A stretch of DNA of 64,000 bases from Szabonella sp046295215 (GTDB lineage Bacteria; Pseudomonadota; Alphaproteobacteria; Rhodobacterales; Rhodobacteraceae): assembly GCA_046295215.1 (NCBI GenBank), contig JBKBNP010000001.1, positions 1 to 64,000 of the forward strand, read 5' to 3'. Both the position numbers and the translations under genes were made by a program. The notes under the pieces were generated by a model. That model made no database searches. It had not been told where the DNA came from and saw only the letters and a program-made list of their open reading frames with translations. This document shows positions 51,554 through 59,904 of this stretch, one piece after another. Position 1 is the stretch's first letter. Every line of letters starts with the position of its first letter.

Positions 51554-52600
51554 ATGCGCCTCCTGTCCCTTCCCGGTGACGGTATCGGCCCCGAGATCAC
51601 TGAGGCCACCGAAACCGTCGTCAGGGCCGCCGCGCGGCGGCATGGCATCGACCTGACCCTCACACGGGGGGTGATCGGCTTTGACAGCCTCGCCGCCCAT
51701 GGCACGACGATCACCGAGGAGGTGATTGCGGCGGCGAAGGCGGCGGATGGGGTGATCCTCGGCCCGGTGTCGCACAATGCCTATCCGCCGCTGGCCGAGG
51801 GCGGGCGCAACCCGTCCGGGGTGCTGCGCAAGGAGTTGGAGCTTTACGCCAATATCCGTCCCGCCCTGTCGCACCCTGCGGTGCCGCGCCCTGTGGCGTC
51901 GGTGGTCGATCTGGTGGTGGTGCGCGAGAACCTCGAAGGTTTCTATGCCGACCGCAACATGGCCTCCGGCCCCGGGGAGTTTCTGGTGGAACCGGGCATT
52001 GCGATTGCCCTGCGCAAGATCACGCGCAAGGGGTCGGCGCGGATTGCCGAAGCCGCCTTCCGGCTGGCGGCGGGGCGGCCGCGCCTGCGGGTGGCGGCGG
52101 TTCACAAGGCCAATGTGATGCGGATTTCGGACGGGTTGTTCCTTGAGGAAACCCGCCGCGTGGCCGCCCTCTACCCGCAGATCGCCTATGAGGAGGTGCT
52201 GGTGGATGCCGCCGCTGCCCTGCTGGTGCGCGACCCTGCGCGGTTCGACGTGATCGTGACCACCAACATGTTCGGCGACATCCTGTCGGATCTGGCGTCT
52301 GAACTGTCGGGGGGGCTCGGGCTGGCGGCCTCGCTCAATCTCGGGCCGGATTTCGCGCTGGCGCAGGCGCAGCACGGGTCCGCCCCGGATATTGCCGGGC
52401 AGGACCGCGCCAATCCGGTGTCGCTGATCGCCTCGGCGGCGATGCTGCTGCGCCATCTGGGCGCGGTTCCGGCGGCAGAGGGCATCGAGGCGGCCTTGCA
52501 CAAGGCGCTGTCATCGCCCGAAACGCGGACGCGGGATCTGGGCGGTCAACTCGGCACAGCGGCCTTTGCCGCGCATCTGGCGGCGCTGGTCGCGCGCTAG
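51554..52600 (+). CDS. Isocitrate/isopropylmalate dehydrogenase family protein
   Basis: 348 residues. LPGDGIGPEITEATE is the family N-terminus. ENLEGFYADRN, AVHKANVMRISDGLF and TTNMFGDILSDLASELSGG give the substrate, catalytic and metal residues. It oxidatively decarboxylates a 2-hydroxy acid with NAD(P)+. It is shorter than LeuB and lies outside a leu operon, so homoisocitrate-, tartrate- or malate-like substrates are possible. It is the third gene of the aminotransferase operon. Confidence 0.88.
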   Translation: MRLLSLPGDGIGPEITEATETVVRAAARRHGIDLTLTRGVIGFDSLAAHGTTITEEVIAAAKAADGVILGPVSHNAYPPLAEGGRNPSGVLRKELELYANIRPALSHPAVPRPVASVVDLVVVRENLEGFYADRNMASGPGEFLVEPGIAIALRKITRKGSARIAEAAFRLAAGRPRLRVAAVHKANVMRISDGLFLEETRRVAALYPQIAYEEVLVDAAAALLVRDPARFDVIVTTNMFGDILSDLASELSGGLGLAASLNLGPDFALAQAQHGSAPDIAGQDRANPVSLIASAAMLLRHLGAVPAAEGIEAALHKALSSPETRTRDLGGQLGTAAFAAHLAALVAR

Positions 52601-52635
52601 GGGGGGCGACAAGATCGTTGCGCCTCATTGGCTGA

Positions 52636-52658
52636 ATTGGTAACAGGACTTGACCAAT
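52636..52658. promoter_or_regulatory. Dyad ATTGGT-N11-ACCAAT before the hydroxy-acid oxidase gene
   Basis: The arms are exact reverse complements. They share the TTGGT half-site with the palindrome at 48703-48718. The site is 26 nt before the oxidase ATG, so it could repress that gene or be a second site of the same regulator. Confidence 0.45.
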
Positions 52659-52683
52659 CCCGCCTCGCCCAAGGACCGCCGCC

Positions 52684-53853
52684 ATGCCTGTCATCACCGA
52701 AATCGCCGACCTCAAGCGCATCTACAAACGGCGTGTGCCGAAGATGTTCTACGATTACGCGGAAAGCGGCAGCTACACCGAACAGACCTTCCGCGCCAAT
52801 ACCGAGGATTTTGCCAAGATCCTGCTCAAGCAGAAGGTCGCGGTGGATATGTCGGGCCGCTCGACGGCCTCCACGATGATCGGGCAGGAGGTGTCGATGC
52901 CGGTGGGGCTCGCCCCCGTGGGCCTGACGGGGATGCAATCGGCGGATGGCGAGATCAAGGCCGCGCGCGCGGCTGAAAAATTCGGCGTGCCCTTCACGCT
53001 GTCAACCATGTCGATCTGTTCCATCGAGGATGTGGCGGCGCATACCACGAAACCCTTCTGGTTTCAGGTCTATACGCTGAAGGATGATGATTTCATGCGC
53101 CGCCTGTTCGAGCGCGCGCGCGCGGCGAATTGTTCGGCCATCGTCATCACGGTGGATCTGCAGCTTTTGGGCCAGCGGCACAAGGATCTGAAGAACGGGC
53201 TGTCCGCGCCGCCGAAATTCACGCTGAAATCCATGGCGAACCTTGCTACCAAGGTGGGCTGGGGGCTGGAGATGCTGGGCACCAAGCGGCGGTTTTTCGG
53301 CAATATCGTGGGCCATGCCAAGGGCGTCACCGACCCCTCCAGCCTGTCGAGCTGGACGGCGGAGGCGTTCGATCTGACGCTGGACTGGAAGCGGATCGCG
53401 AAGTTCAAGGAAATGTGGGGCGGTAAGGTGATCCTCAAGGGGATCATGGATGCCGAGGACGCGAAGATGGCGCTGTCGGTGGGGGCGGATGCGATTGTTG
53501 TGTCGAACCACGGCGGGCGGCAGTTGGACGGTGCGCTGTCCTCCATCCGCGCCCTGCCGCGCATAGTGGACGCGGTGGGCGACAAGGTGGAAATCCACAT
53601 GGACAGTGGTATCCGGTCCGGTCAGGATGTGCTGAAAGCCTTGGCCCTGGGCGCAAAGGCGACCTATGTGGGGCGGTCCTTTGTCTATGGTCTGGGCGCC
53701 ATGGGCGAGGCAGGCGTCACCAAGGCGCTGGAGGTGATCCGCAAGGAGTTGGACATCACCATGGCGCTGTGCGGCGAGCGGGACGTGAAGGCGCTTGGCC
53801 GGCACAACCTGTTGATCCCCAAAGGGTTCGAGGACAGTTTCCTCGACACCTGA
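52684..53853 (+). CDS. FMN-dependent alpha-hydroxy-acid dehydrogenase (LldD-like)
   Basis: 389 residues of the L-lactate dehydrogenase/glycolate oxidase family. MPVITEIADLKRIYKRRVPK starts the barrel, APVGLTGMQSADGE binds FMN, and VVSNHGGRQLDGA carries the catalytic His, followed by the DSGIRSGQDVLKAL phosphate-binding loop. It oxidises an L-2-hydroxy acid to the keto acid. Lactate is the default guess. Its place 83 nt after the operon allows a pathway-specific hydroxy acid. Confidence 0.92.
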   Translation: MPVITEIADLKRIYKRRVPKMFYDYAESGSYTEQTFRANTEDFAKILLKQKVAVDMSGRSTASTMIGQEVSMPVGLAPVGLTGMQSADGEIKAARAAEKFGVPFTLSTMSICSIEDVAAHTTKPFWFQVYTLKDDDFMRRLFERARAANCSAIVITVDLQLLGQRHKDLKNGLSAPPKFTLKSMANLATKVGWGLEMLGTKRRFFGNIVGHAKGVTDPSSLSSWTAEAFDLTLDWKRIAKFKEMWGGKVILKGIMDAEDAKMALSVGADAIVVSNHGGRQLDGALSSIRALPRIVDAVGDKVEIHMDSGIRSGQDVLKALALGAKATYVGRSFVYGLGAMGEAGVTKALEVIRKELDITMALCGERDVKALGRHNLLIPKGFEDSFLDT

Positions 53854-53935
53854 GCGGCGGCGCTCCGCAAGCCCTCGCGGGCGTTCTTCGCTCTGGCACG
53901 GGCAGCGGGAAGGCCGGTCAGGGGCCGGCGGGCGG

Positions 53936-55090
53936 TCAGAATCCCGCCGCGCAGCGATCCGTCAGCCGCGCGAGCATGGCGTCGCAGCGGGCAAGCTGCT
54001 CCTGCTCGATGAACTCGTCAGGCATATGGCCCTGTGTCATGGAACCGGGGCCGCAGACCACCGTGGGCAGGCCCAGCCGTTCGGCGAACATGCCGCCTTC
54101 GGTGCCATAGGCCACCTTGCCATGGGCATTTCCCCCGGTCAGTGATTTGACGAAGCCCACGACATCGGCATCGGGTGCGGTGCCAAGGCCCGGATAATCC
54201 CAGAGCCGTTCGATGGTGATGGCAGCCTCGGGGAAATCGCCGCGCAGGGGGGCAACGATCGCTTCGGCGGTCTGATGCAGCTCTGAAATCAACAGGGCCG
54301 GATCATGCCCCGCAAGGGACCGGATTTCCATATCGACCGCACAGTGATGCGCCACGACATTGACCTGCACCCCGCCGGTTATCTTGCCGACATGCAGCGT
54401 CGTATAGGGCACGACGTAATCGGGGTCGAACGGGCCTTCCGCCGCGACCCGGGCTTGAAGGGCGCGCACCGCAGCGATGAAATCGGCGGCCAGATGAATG
54501 GCGTTGAGCGCCAGAGGGGCCGCCGAGGAATGGCCGGCGCGTCCGGTGCAGGCGACGCGCAGGGCCACCTTGCCCTTGTGGCCGATGGCGGCCTCCATTG
54601 AGGTGGGTTCGCCCACGATGCACAGGCGCGGCGGCACAGACCAGCCCTTCATCGCCTCGATCATCGAGCCGACCCCGCGACATCCCACTTCTTCGTCATG
54701 CGAGAGGGCGAGGATCAGGGGCACTTGCAGATCCCGCGATTTCGCCTCGGTCACGGCGCGGATGGCACTGGCGACAAAGCCTTTCATGTCGGTTGTGCCG
54801 CGCCCGTAAAGCCGGCTGCCTTCCTGCGTCAGCTGGAACGGGGGGCGGGTCCAGTCCTGACCCTCCACAGGGACAACATCGACATGGCCCGACAGGATCA
54901 CGCCCGGGCGGTCTGCCGGGCCGACAATGGCCCAGAGATTCGCCTTTTCACCGGAGGGATCGGGGATCATGTGGCTTTCAATACCGTATTCGGCCAGATG
55001 GTCGCGGACAAAACCGAGCAGGTCGAGGTTCGAGCGATGGCTGACCGTGTCAAAACCGATCAGGCGGTCCAGAAGGGCGCGGCTGTCCAT
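53936..55090 (-). CDS. argE: Acetylornithine deacetylase
   Basis: 384 residues of the M20 metallopeptidase fold. VILSGHVDVVPVEGQDW, LYGRGTTDMKGF and LALSHDEEVGCRG hold the zinc ligands and catalytic Asp and Glu. The lid domain begins at TGRAGHSSAAPLALNAI. It releases ornithine from N-acetylornithine in arginine synthesis. The ArgE branch is favoured over succinyl-DAP desuccinylase by GTTDMKGF and the overall length, but a related acyl-amino-acid substrate is possible. Confidence 0.85.
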   Translation of the reverse strand: MDSRALLDRLIGFDTVSHRSNLDLLGFVRDHLAEYGIESHMIPDPSGEKANLWAIVGPADRPGVILSGHVDVVPVEGQDWTRPPFQLTQEGSRLYGRGTTDMKGFVASAIRAVTEAKSRDLQVPLILALSHDEEVGCRGVGSMIEAMKGWSVPPRLCIVGEPTSMEAAIGHKGKVALRVACTGRAGHSSAAPLALNAIHLAADFIAAVRALQARVAAEGPFDPDYVVPYTTLHVGKITGGVQVNVVAHHCAVDMEIRSLAGHDPALLISELHQTAEAIVAPLRGDFPEAAITIERLWDYPGLGTAPDADVVGFVKSLTGGNAHGKVAYGTEGGMFAERLGLPTVVCGPGSMTQGHMPDEFIEQEQLARCDAMLARLTDRCAAGF

Positions 55091-55176
55091 GGGGGCTCCT
55101 GTTCAATTCCTTCCGTTCTAGCCGAACCGAAAGGCACGCGGAAGGGCGAGGTGGCGCAGGGTGAACCTGCGGAAGC

Positions 55177-55213
55177 CTCCGGAGGAGGTATTTTCGCCAA
55201 GATGAAAGGCGCT
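55177..55213 (+). repeat. Dispersed intergenic repeat, copy E (short)
   Basis: CTCCGGAGGAGGTATTTTCG followed by CCAAGATGAAAGGCGC keeps the GAGG-TATTT-CGCCAAGATGA core of the element and lacks the long hairpin. It lies between argE and the FtsX-type permease gene. Confidence 0.6.
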
Positions 55214-55214
55214 G

Positions 55215-57734
55215 TCAGTCCTGTGTGCGCAGCACAGAGGCAGGGCGGGCGGCCAGCGGGCGCAGCGCGAAGGCGAGACCCGAGAGCAGGGTGGCAAGGA
55301 TGCCCCCCACGACGATGGCGATGGCCGAGACGGGTTCGAACCGGTAGGCGCTGTCCATCACGAAGGTCATCACCCCCCAGCCCGCAGCCCCGCCTGCGGC
55401 GATGGCGACTATCCCTGCTGCCGCACCGGTCAGGGCGGCGCGCAGCGCGAAACTGGCAAGGATGCGGCCCCGCGTCGCGCCGAGGGTTTTCAGGATGGCG
55501 GCCTCGTAGACCCGCGCGCGCTCGCCTGCCGCTGCCGCGCCGATCAGCACGACAAAACCGGTGATGAGGGTGGCTCCCGCGGCCCAGGCGGTGGCCGAGG
55601 CGAGGCTGCGCAATGCGTCGGCCACGCGGTCGATGGCATCCCGCACCCGGACGGCGGTGATATTGGGATAGGTGGTGGACATGTCGCGCAGGATCGCGGC
55701 CTCGGCGGCCTCTTCGGAATAGACCGTCGCGATATGGGTATGGGGGGCGCCCGCCACGGCACCGGGATTGAGCGTGATGACGAAGCCGATGCCGCCGGTC
55801 GAGAAATCGACATTGCGGAAACTGGTGATTTCCGCCTCGATGTCGCGGCCGAGGATGTTCACCGTCACGCGGTCGCCGAGTTTCAGGCCGAGTTCATCGG
55901 CTTCGCCCTGCGCGAAGGACATGAGCGGCGGGCCGGAATAGTCCGCCTCCCACCAGCTTCCCGCGGTGATCGTCGTATCGGCGGAAGGCTGGGCGGCATA
56001 GGTCACGCCGCGGTCGCCGCGCACGACCCAGTGGTCGCCCGCAACCTCGCGCGCGTCGCGGCCGTTGATGCGGGTCACGATGCCGCGCAGCATGGGGGCG
56101 GTATCGACGCGGCTGACGGCGGGGTTCGCGTCGAGCCGTTCCAGAAAGCCGTCGATCTGGTCATTCTGGATGTCGACGAAGAAATAGGAGGGCGCGACAC
56201 CGGGGAGGTCGCGGTCAATGGCCGCGCGCAGGTTGGCGTCGATCTGGCCCACGGCGGCCAGCACCGAAAGGCCGAGGCCAAGCGACAGGATGACGGCGGA
56301 GGATTCCTCGCGCGGGCCACCGATGGCGGCAAGCGCGCCGCGCAGGGCAACGCGGCCCCGGGTCAGGCCGGTGCGGGCGAGGCCACGGGCCGCGCGGCGC
56401 AGGGCAAGGGCCGCGACCATCAGCACAACCAGCGCCCCCGCGATTCCCGCCGCCGACCACAGCGCCAGCGTCGGGATGCCCGAGAACAGCGCCGCCCCGC
56501 CGATCAGGCCGCCGCTCACAAGGCCGAGAGCGATCCAGTGGACGAGCGCGGGCCAGGCCCGTTGCCCCTCGCCCCCCCGGTAAAGAGCGGCGGCACGCAC
56601 CTTTTCGGTGCGCGCCAGCGGCCAGAGCGTGAAGAGGAAGGCGGTTGCCGTGCCGTAGAAGGCGGCTTCGGCCATCGCTGCGGGTGAAATGGCGAACACC
56701 ACCGGGAGCGGAAGCACCGAAGTCAGAACCGGTGCCAGCAACATCGGCACCGCCACCCCGAGGGCGAGGCCGAGGGCTACGCCGAGTGCGGTCAGGGCCG
56801 CGATCTGGATGAGATAGATCTGGAAGATCAATCGACCTGTGGCACCAAGCGTTTTCAGCGTCGCGATGGTGGAGGTCTTGCCGTCGAGATAGGCGCGCAC
56901 GGCGGCGGCGACCCCGACCCCGCCCACGGCCAGCCCTGCAAGGCCGACAAGCACCAGAAACGACCCGATCCTTTCCACAAAACGCGCGATGCCGGGCGTG
57001 GCGCGGCGGCTGTCGGTCCAGCGCATTCCGGAATCGCGGAAGGCGGCTTCGGCCTCGCCCCGCAGCGCGTCGAGGTCATGGCCGGGAGGCAGGATCATGC
57101 GGTATTCAGTCTCATAAAGCGATCCGGGCGCGATCAGGCCCGAGGAGGCGAGATCCGCCGTCAGCACAAGCGTGCGAGGACCGAGGCCGAAGCCGCCGGT
57201 GGCGCTGTCGGGTTCGGTGACGATGGCGGCGGAAAGCCGGAACTCCTGCGTGCCGAGCGCGAAGGTGCCGCCCGGTTCCAGCCCCAGCCGGTCCACCAGC
57301 ACCCGGTCCATCACGGCCCCCGGCAGCCCGTCGCCGCCTGCCAGCGCCCGCTCCAGAGGCATGGCGGGGTCCAGCAGCATCTCTCCGACCAGCGGATAGG
57401 CATAGTCCACGGCCTTGACCTGCGTCAGCACGCGGTCCTCGCCCGCCACGGCCATTGACCGGAAATCGACAACTTCGGAAACGGCGGTCGCGATGCGGTC
57501 CATGAAGGCGCGTTCCGCTTCATTTGCGAAGCGGTAGGTGAATTCCATCTGCGCATCCCCGCCCAGAAGGATGGCACCCTGTTCCGAAAGCCCGCGTTCC
57601 ACTGCGCTGCGCACCATGCCGACGGCGGTGATGGCGGCAACCCCGAGGGCCAGACAGGCCAGAAAGATCCGAAAGCCCCGAAGCCCGCCCCGCAGTTCAC
57701 GACGTGCAAGGCGGGCGGCGAGCATCACACTCAT
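55215..57734 (-). CDS. FtsX-family ABC transporter permease (YbbP type)
   Basis: 839 residues. An N-terminal helix (FRIFLACLALGVAAITAVGM), a large periplasmic domain, then several helices in two FtsX cores, for example ASATAWAAGATLITGFVVLIG and YEAAILKTLGATRGRILASF. This is the YbbP layout of about 800 residues. It pairs with the ATPase gene that it overlaps by 4 nt. YbbAP-type exporters are thought to move lipids or hydrophobic molecules. The esterase gene beside them is the usual TesA neighbour. Confidence 0.9.
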   Translation of the reverse strand: MSVMLAARLARRELRGGLRGFRIFLACLALGVAAITAVGMVRSAVERGLSEQGAILLGGDAQMEFTYRFANEAERAFMDRIATAVSEVVDFRSMAVAGEDRVLTQVKAVDYAYPLVGEMLLDPAMPLERALAGGDGLPGAVMDRVLVDRLGLEPGGTFALGTQEFRLSAAIVTEPDSATGGFGLGPRTLVLTADLASSGLIAPGSLYETEYRMILPPGHDLDALRGEAEAAFRDSGMRWTDSRRATPGIARFVERIGSFLVLVGLAGLAVGGVGVAAAVRAYLDGKTSTIATLKTLGATGRLIFQIYLIQIAALTALGVALGLALGVAVPMLLAPVLTSVLPLPVVFAISPAAMAEAAFYGTATAFLFTLWPLARTEKVRAAALYRGGEGQRAWPALVHWIALGLVSGGLIGGAALFSGIPTLALWSAAGIAGALVVLMVAALALRRAARGLARTGLTRGRVALRGALAAIGGPREESSAVILSLGLGLSVLAAVGQIDANLRAAIDRDLPGVAPSYFFVDIQNDQIDGFLERLDANPAVSRVDTAPMLRGIVTRINGRDAREVAGDHWVVRGDRGVTYAAQPSADTTITAGSWWEADYSGPPLMSFAQGEADELGLKLGDRVTVNILGRDIEAEITSFRNVDFSTGGIGFVITLNPGAVAGAPHTHIATVYSEEAAEAAILRDMSTTYPNITAVRVRDAIDRVADALRSLASATAWAAGATLITGFVVLIGAAAAGERARVYEAAILKTLGATRGRILASFALRAALTGAAAGIVAIAAGGAAGWGVMTFVMDSAYRFEPVSAIAIVVGGILATLLSGLAFALRPLAARPASVLRTQD

Positions 57735-58426
57735 GCCGCGACCCCGGCATTCATTCCGGCGTCGATGCGGCCATCTGCGAGCTTGACCACCCGCGAACAG
57801 CGCGCGGCCAGATCGGGCGAATGGGTCACCATCACCAATGTCGCGCCGTGCCGGTCGTGCAGGCCGAAAAGAAGATCCATGATCGCCGTGCCGTTGGTTC
57901 CGTCGAGATTGCCGGTCGGTTCATCGGCCAGCAGGATCGCCGGTCGCGGGGCCGCCGCGCGGGCCAGGGCCACCCGCTGTTGTTCGCCGCCCGAAAGCTG
58001 GCTGGGGTAATGGTCCATCCGCGCGCCCAGACCCACGCCGCGCAATTCTGCCTCGGCGCGCGTGAAGGCATCCTGCACGCCTGCCAGTTCCAGCGGCACC
58101 GCCACGTTTTCCAGCGCGGTCATTGTCGGAATGAGGTGGAAAGACTGGAACACCACCCCCATATTGCCACGACGAAAGCGTGCAAGGGCATCTTCATCCA
58201 TCGCGGTCAGATCCTGCCCGAGCGCCTTGACCGACCCACCCGTGGCGCGTTCCAGACCGCCCATCAGCATCAGGAGCGAGGATTTGCCCGACCCCGAAGG
58301 CCCGATCAGCCCCAGCGTTTCGCCCCGTGCCACGTCCAGAGTGATCCCGCGCAGGATGTCCACCGGACCTGCATTGCCTGCAAGTGTCAACCGCGCGTCT
58401 TGCAGCGCCAGAACGGTATCGGTCAT
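57731..58426 (-). CDS. ABC transporter ATP-binding protein (YbbA type)
   Basis: 231 residues starting at MTDTVLAL. Walker A is GPSGSGKSSLLML, the signature is LSGGEQQRVALARA, and Walker B is ILLADEPTGNLDG, followed by VMVTHSPDLA. It belongs to the LolD/MacB-like group that drives mechanical transmission through FtsX permeases. Its partner is the overlapping permease gene. Its start codon shares the CATG at 58424-58427 with the divergent esterase start. Confidence 0.93.
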   Translation of the reverse strand: MTDTVLALQDARLTLAGNAGPVDILRGITLDVARGETLGLIGPSGSGKSSLLMLMGGLERATGGSVKALGQDLTAMDEDALARFRRGNMGVVFQSFHLIPTMTALENVAVPLELAGVQDAFTRAEAELRGVGLGARMDHYPSQLSGGEQQRVALARAAAPRPAILLADEPTGNLDGTNGTAIMDLLFGLHDRHGATLVMVTHSPDLAARCSRVVKLADGRIDAGMNAGVAA

Positions 58427-59135
58427 GTTTTCTGCCCTGTTGTCTTGCCTCGGTTCTGCATATGGGGCGAAAGCGGCCTTTCGCAACCGCACATTCGCGC
58501 TGATTGCCTGTGCAGGGCTGGTTCCCGCGGCACAGGCGGAGGAAGTGCCCGTTATTGTGGCATTGGGCGACAGTCTGACGCAGGGCTACGGCCTGCCCAA
58601 TGGCGAGGGATTTGTGCCGCAACTTCAAGGCTGGCTGGAGGCCCAGGGGGTTCCTGCGCAGATCGTCAATGCGGGCGTGTCGGGGGATACGACGGCGGGC
58701 GGTGCCGCGCGGCTCGACTGGTCGCTGACGGGGGATGTGGATGCGCTGATTGTCAATCTGGGGGGCAATGACCTGTTGCGGGGGATCGACCCGGACGTGA
58801 GCCGCGCCAATCTGGAAAGGATCATGGAGGGCGCGGCTGCGCGCGATCTGCCGGTATTGCTGGTGGGGCTTTCCGCGCCGGGGAATTACGGCGCGGATTT
58901 CAAGGCCCGCTATGACGCGATCTTTCCCGATCTGGCGGCCCGCTATGACGCGCTGCTGGTGAGGGATTTCCTCGGACCCCTGCGCGATGAGGGGGGCGAG
59001 GCTGCGGCGGTGGCGCGCTACATGCAGGGTGATGGCATCCATCCCAATGCCGACGGTGTGGCGCGGGTGGTCGAAAGCTTCGGGCCGGCGGTTCTGGACC
59101 TGATCGGGCGGGCAGCGGGCGGGGCAGGGGGCTGA
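58425..59135 (+). CDS. TesA-like SGNH-hydrolase (arylesterase/lysophospholipase)
   Basis: 236 residues. GDSLTQGYGLP holds the nucleophile Ser, followed by GVSGDTTAGG, LGGNDLLRG and DGIHPNADG, the four SGNH blocks. A signal-like N-terminus ending VPAAQAEE suggests export. The ATG overlaps the ybbA start on the other strand. An in-frame TTG at 58440 is an alternative. TesA beside ybbA-ybbP is widely conserved, implying a link to lipid or acyl turnover in the envelope. Confidence 0.88.
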   Translation: MFSALLSCLGSAYGAKAAFRNRTFALIACAGLVPAAQAEEVPVIVALGDSLTQGYGLPNGEGFVPQLQGWLEAQGVPAQIVNAGVSGDTTAGGAARLDWSLTGDVDALIVNLGGNDLLRGIDPDVSRANLERIMEGAAARDLPVLLVGLSAPGNYGADFKARYDAIFPDLAARYDALLVRDFLGPLRDEGGEAAAVARYMQGDGIHPNADGVARVVESFGPAVLDLIGRAAGGAGG

Positions 59136-59138
59136 AGA

Positions 59139-59774
59139 TCAGCGCGGACGGACAAATTCCGCTTCGATCACGATTTCCACCCGGTCGGAGACACCAAAAA
59201 CGGTTCCTGCGGCGGGCAGACCATAGCCCATGCCGAAATCGGACCGCTTGAACGTGCCGGTCGCGGAAAACCCGATCCGCGCCCCGAGGTCCATCGGAAA
59301 ATCGCCGTAGCCGCCATTGTAGCGCACGGCAAGCGTGACGGGCCGGGTGATCCCCCGAAGGGTCAGATCGCCCGTCACATCGGCCTCCCGGTCGCCGGTC
59401 AGCGTGATGTCGGTGGAGACGAAGGTCGCTTCGGGAAAATTGCCCGCATCCAGAAAATCCGGCCCGGTGAGGATCGCGTTGAACGGCACCGCAGGGTCCG
59501 GGTAATGCGTTTCCAGCGAGGCGGTGACCACGCGGGCGGAAAGGGTCATTGCCGCAGGGGCGTCGGGGTCGAAGCCGAGTTCGGCGGAAACGTCGGTGAA
59601 AAGCGCGGTGTAATTTGAAAAACCCAGATGATCGACACGGAACAGAAGCCGTGTATGGCCGAGGTCCATCTGATAGGCCCCTGTCGGGGGCTCGCCGAAA
59701 TCCTGCGCAAGCACCGGAAGGGTGGCGGGCATTGCCAGAACGGCCGCTGTGGCGGCGAACATGCGGCGGATCAT
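59139..59774 (-). CDS. YceI-family periplasmic lipid-binding protein
   Basis: 211 residues with a signal peptide (to about residue 23, LPVLAQ). The beta-barrel motifs YQMDLGHTRLLFRVDHLGFS, FPEATFVSTDITLTGD and LTLRGITRPVTLAV are typical YceI. The family binds isoprenoid-like lipids in a lipocalin-like pocket. It is convergent with the esterase gene (3 nt apart). The start at 59774 has a GGAGAA site. Confidence 0.92.
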   Translation of the reverse strand: MIRRMFAATAAVLAMPATLPVLAQDFGEPPTGAYQMDLGHTRLLFRVDHLGFSNYTALFTDVSAELGFDPDAPAAMTLSARVVTASLETHYPDPAVPFNAILTGPDFLDAGNFPEATFVSTDITLTGDREADVTGDLTLRGITRPVTLAVRYNGGYGDFPMDLGARIGFSATGTFKRSDFGMGYGLPAAGTVFGVSDRVEIVIEAEFVRPR

Positions 59775-59904
59775 GGCAGAGCGTTCTCCGGCTGGAGGGC
59801 CCAAGATCGCCCGAAGCAGGCAAGGCGTCAAGCAAAGGCGATCAGGGCTTGCGGCAGGTCTCCCATGGCGTAGGTTGGCGCGAAACTGCCGTGTGAGATT
59901 TGCC

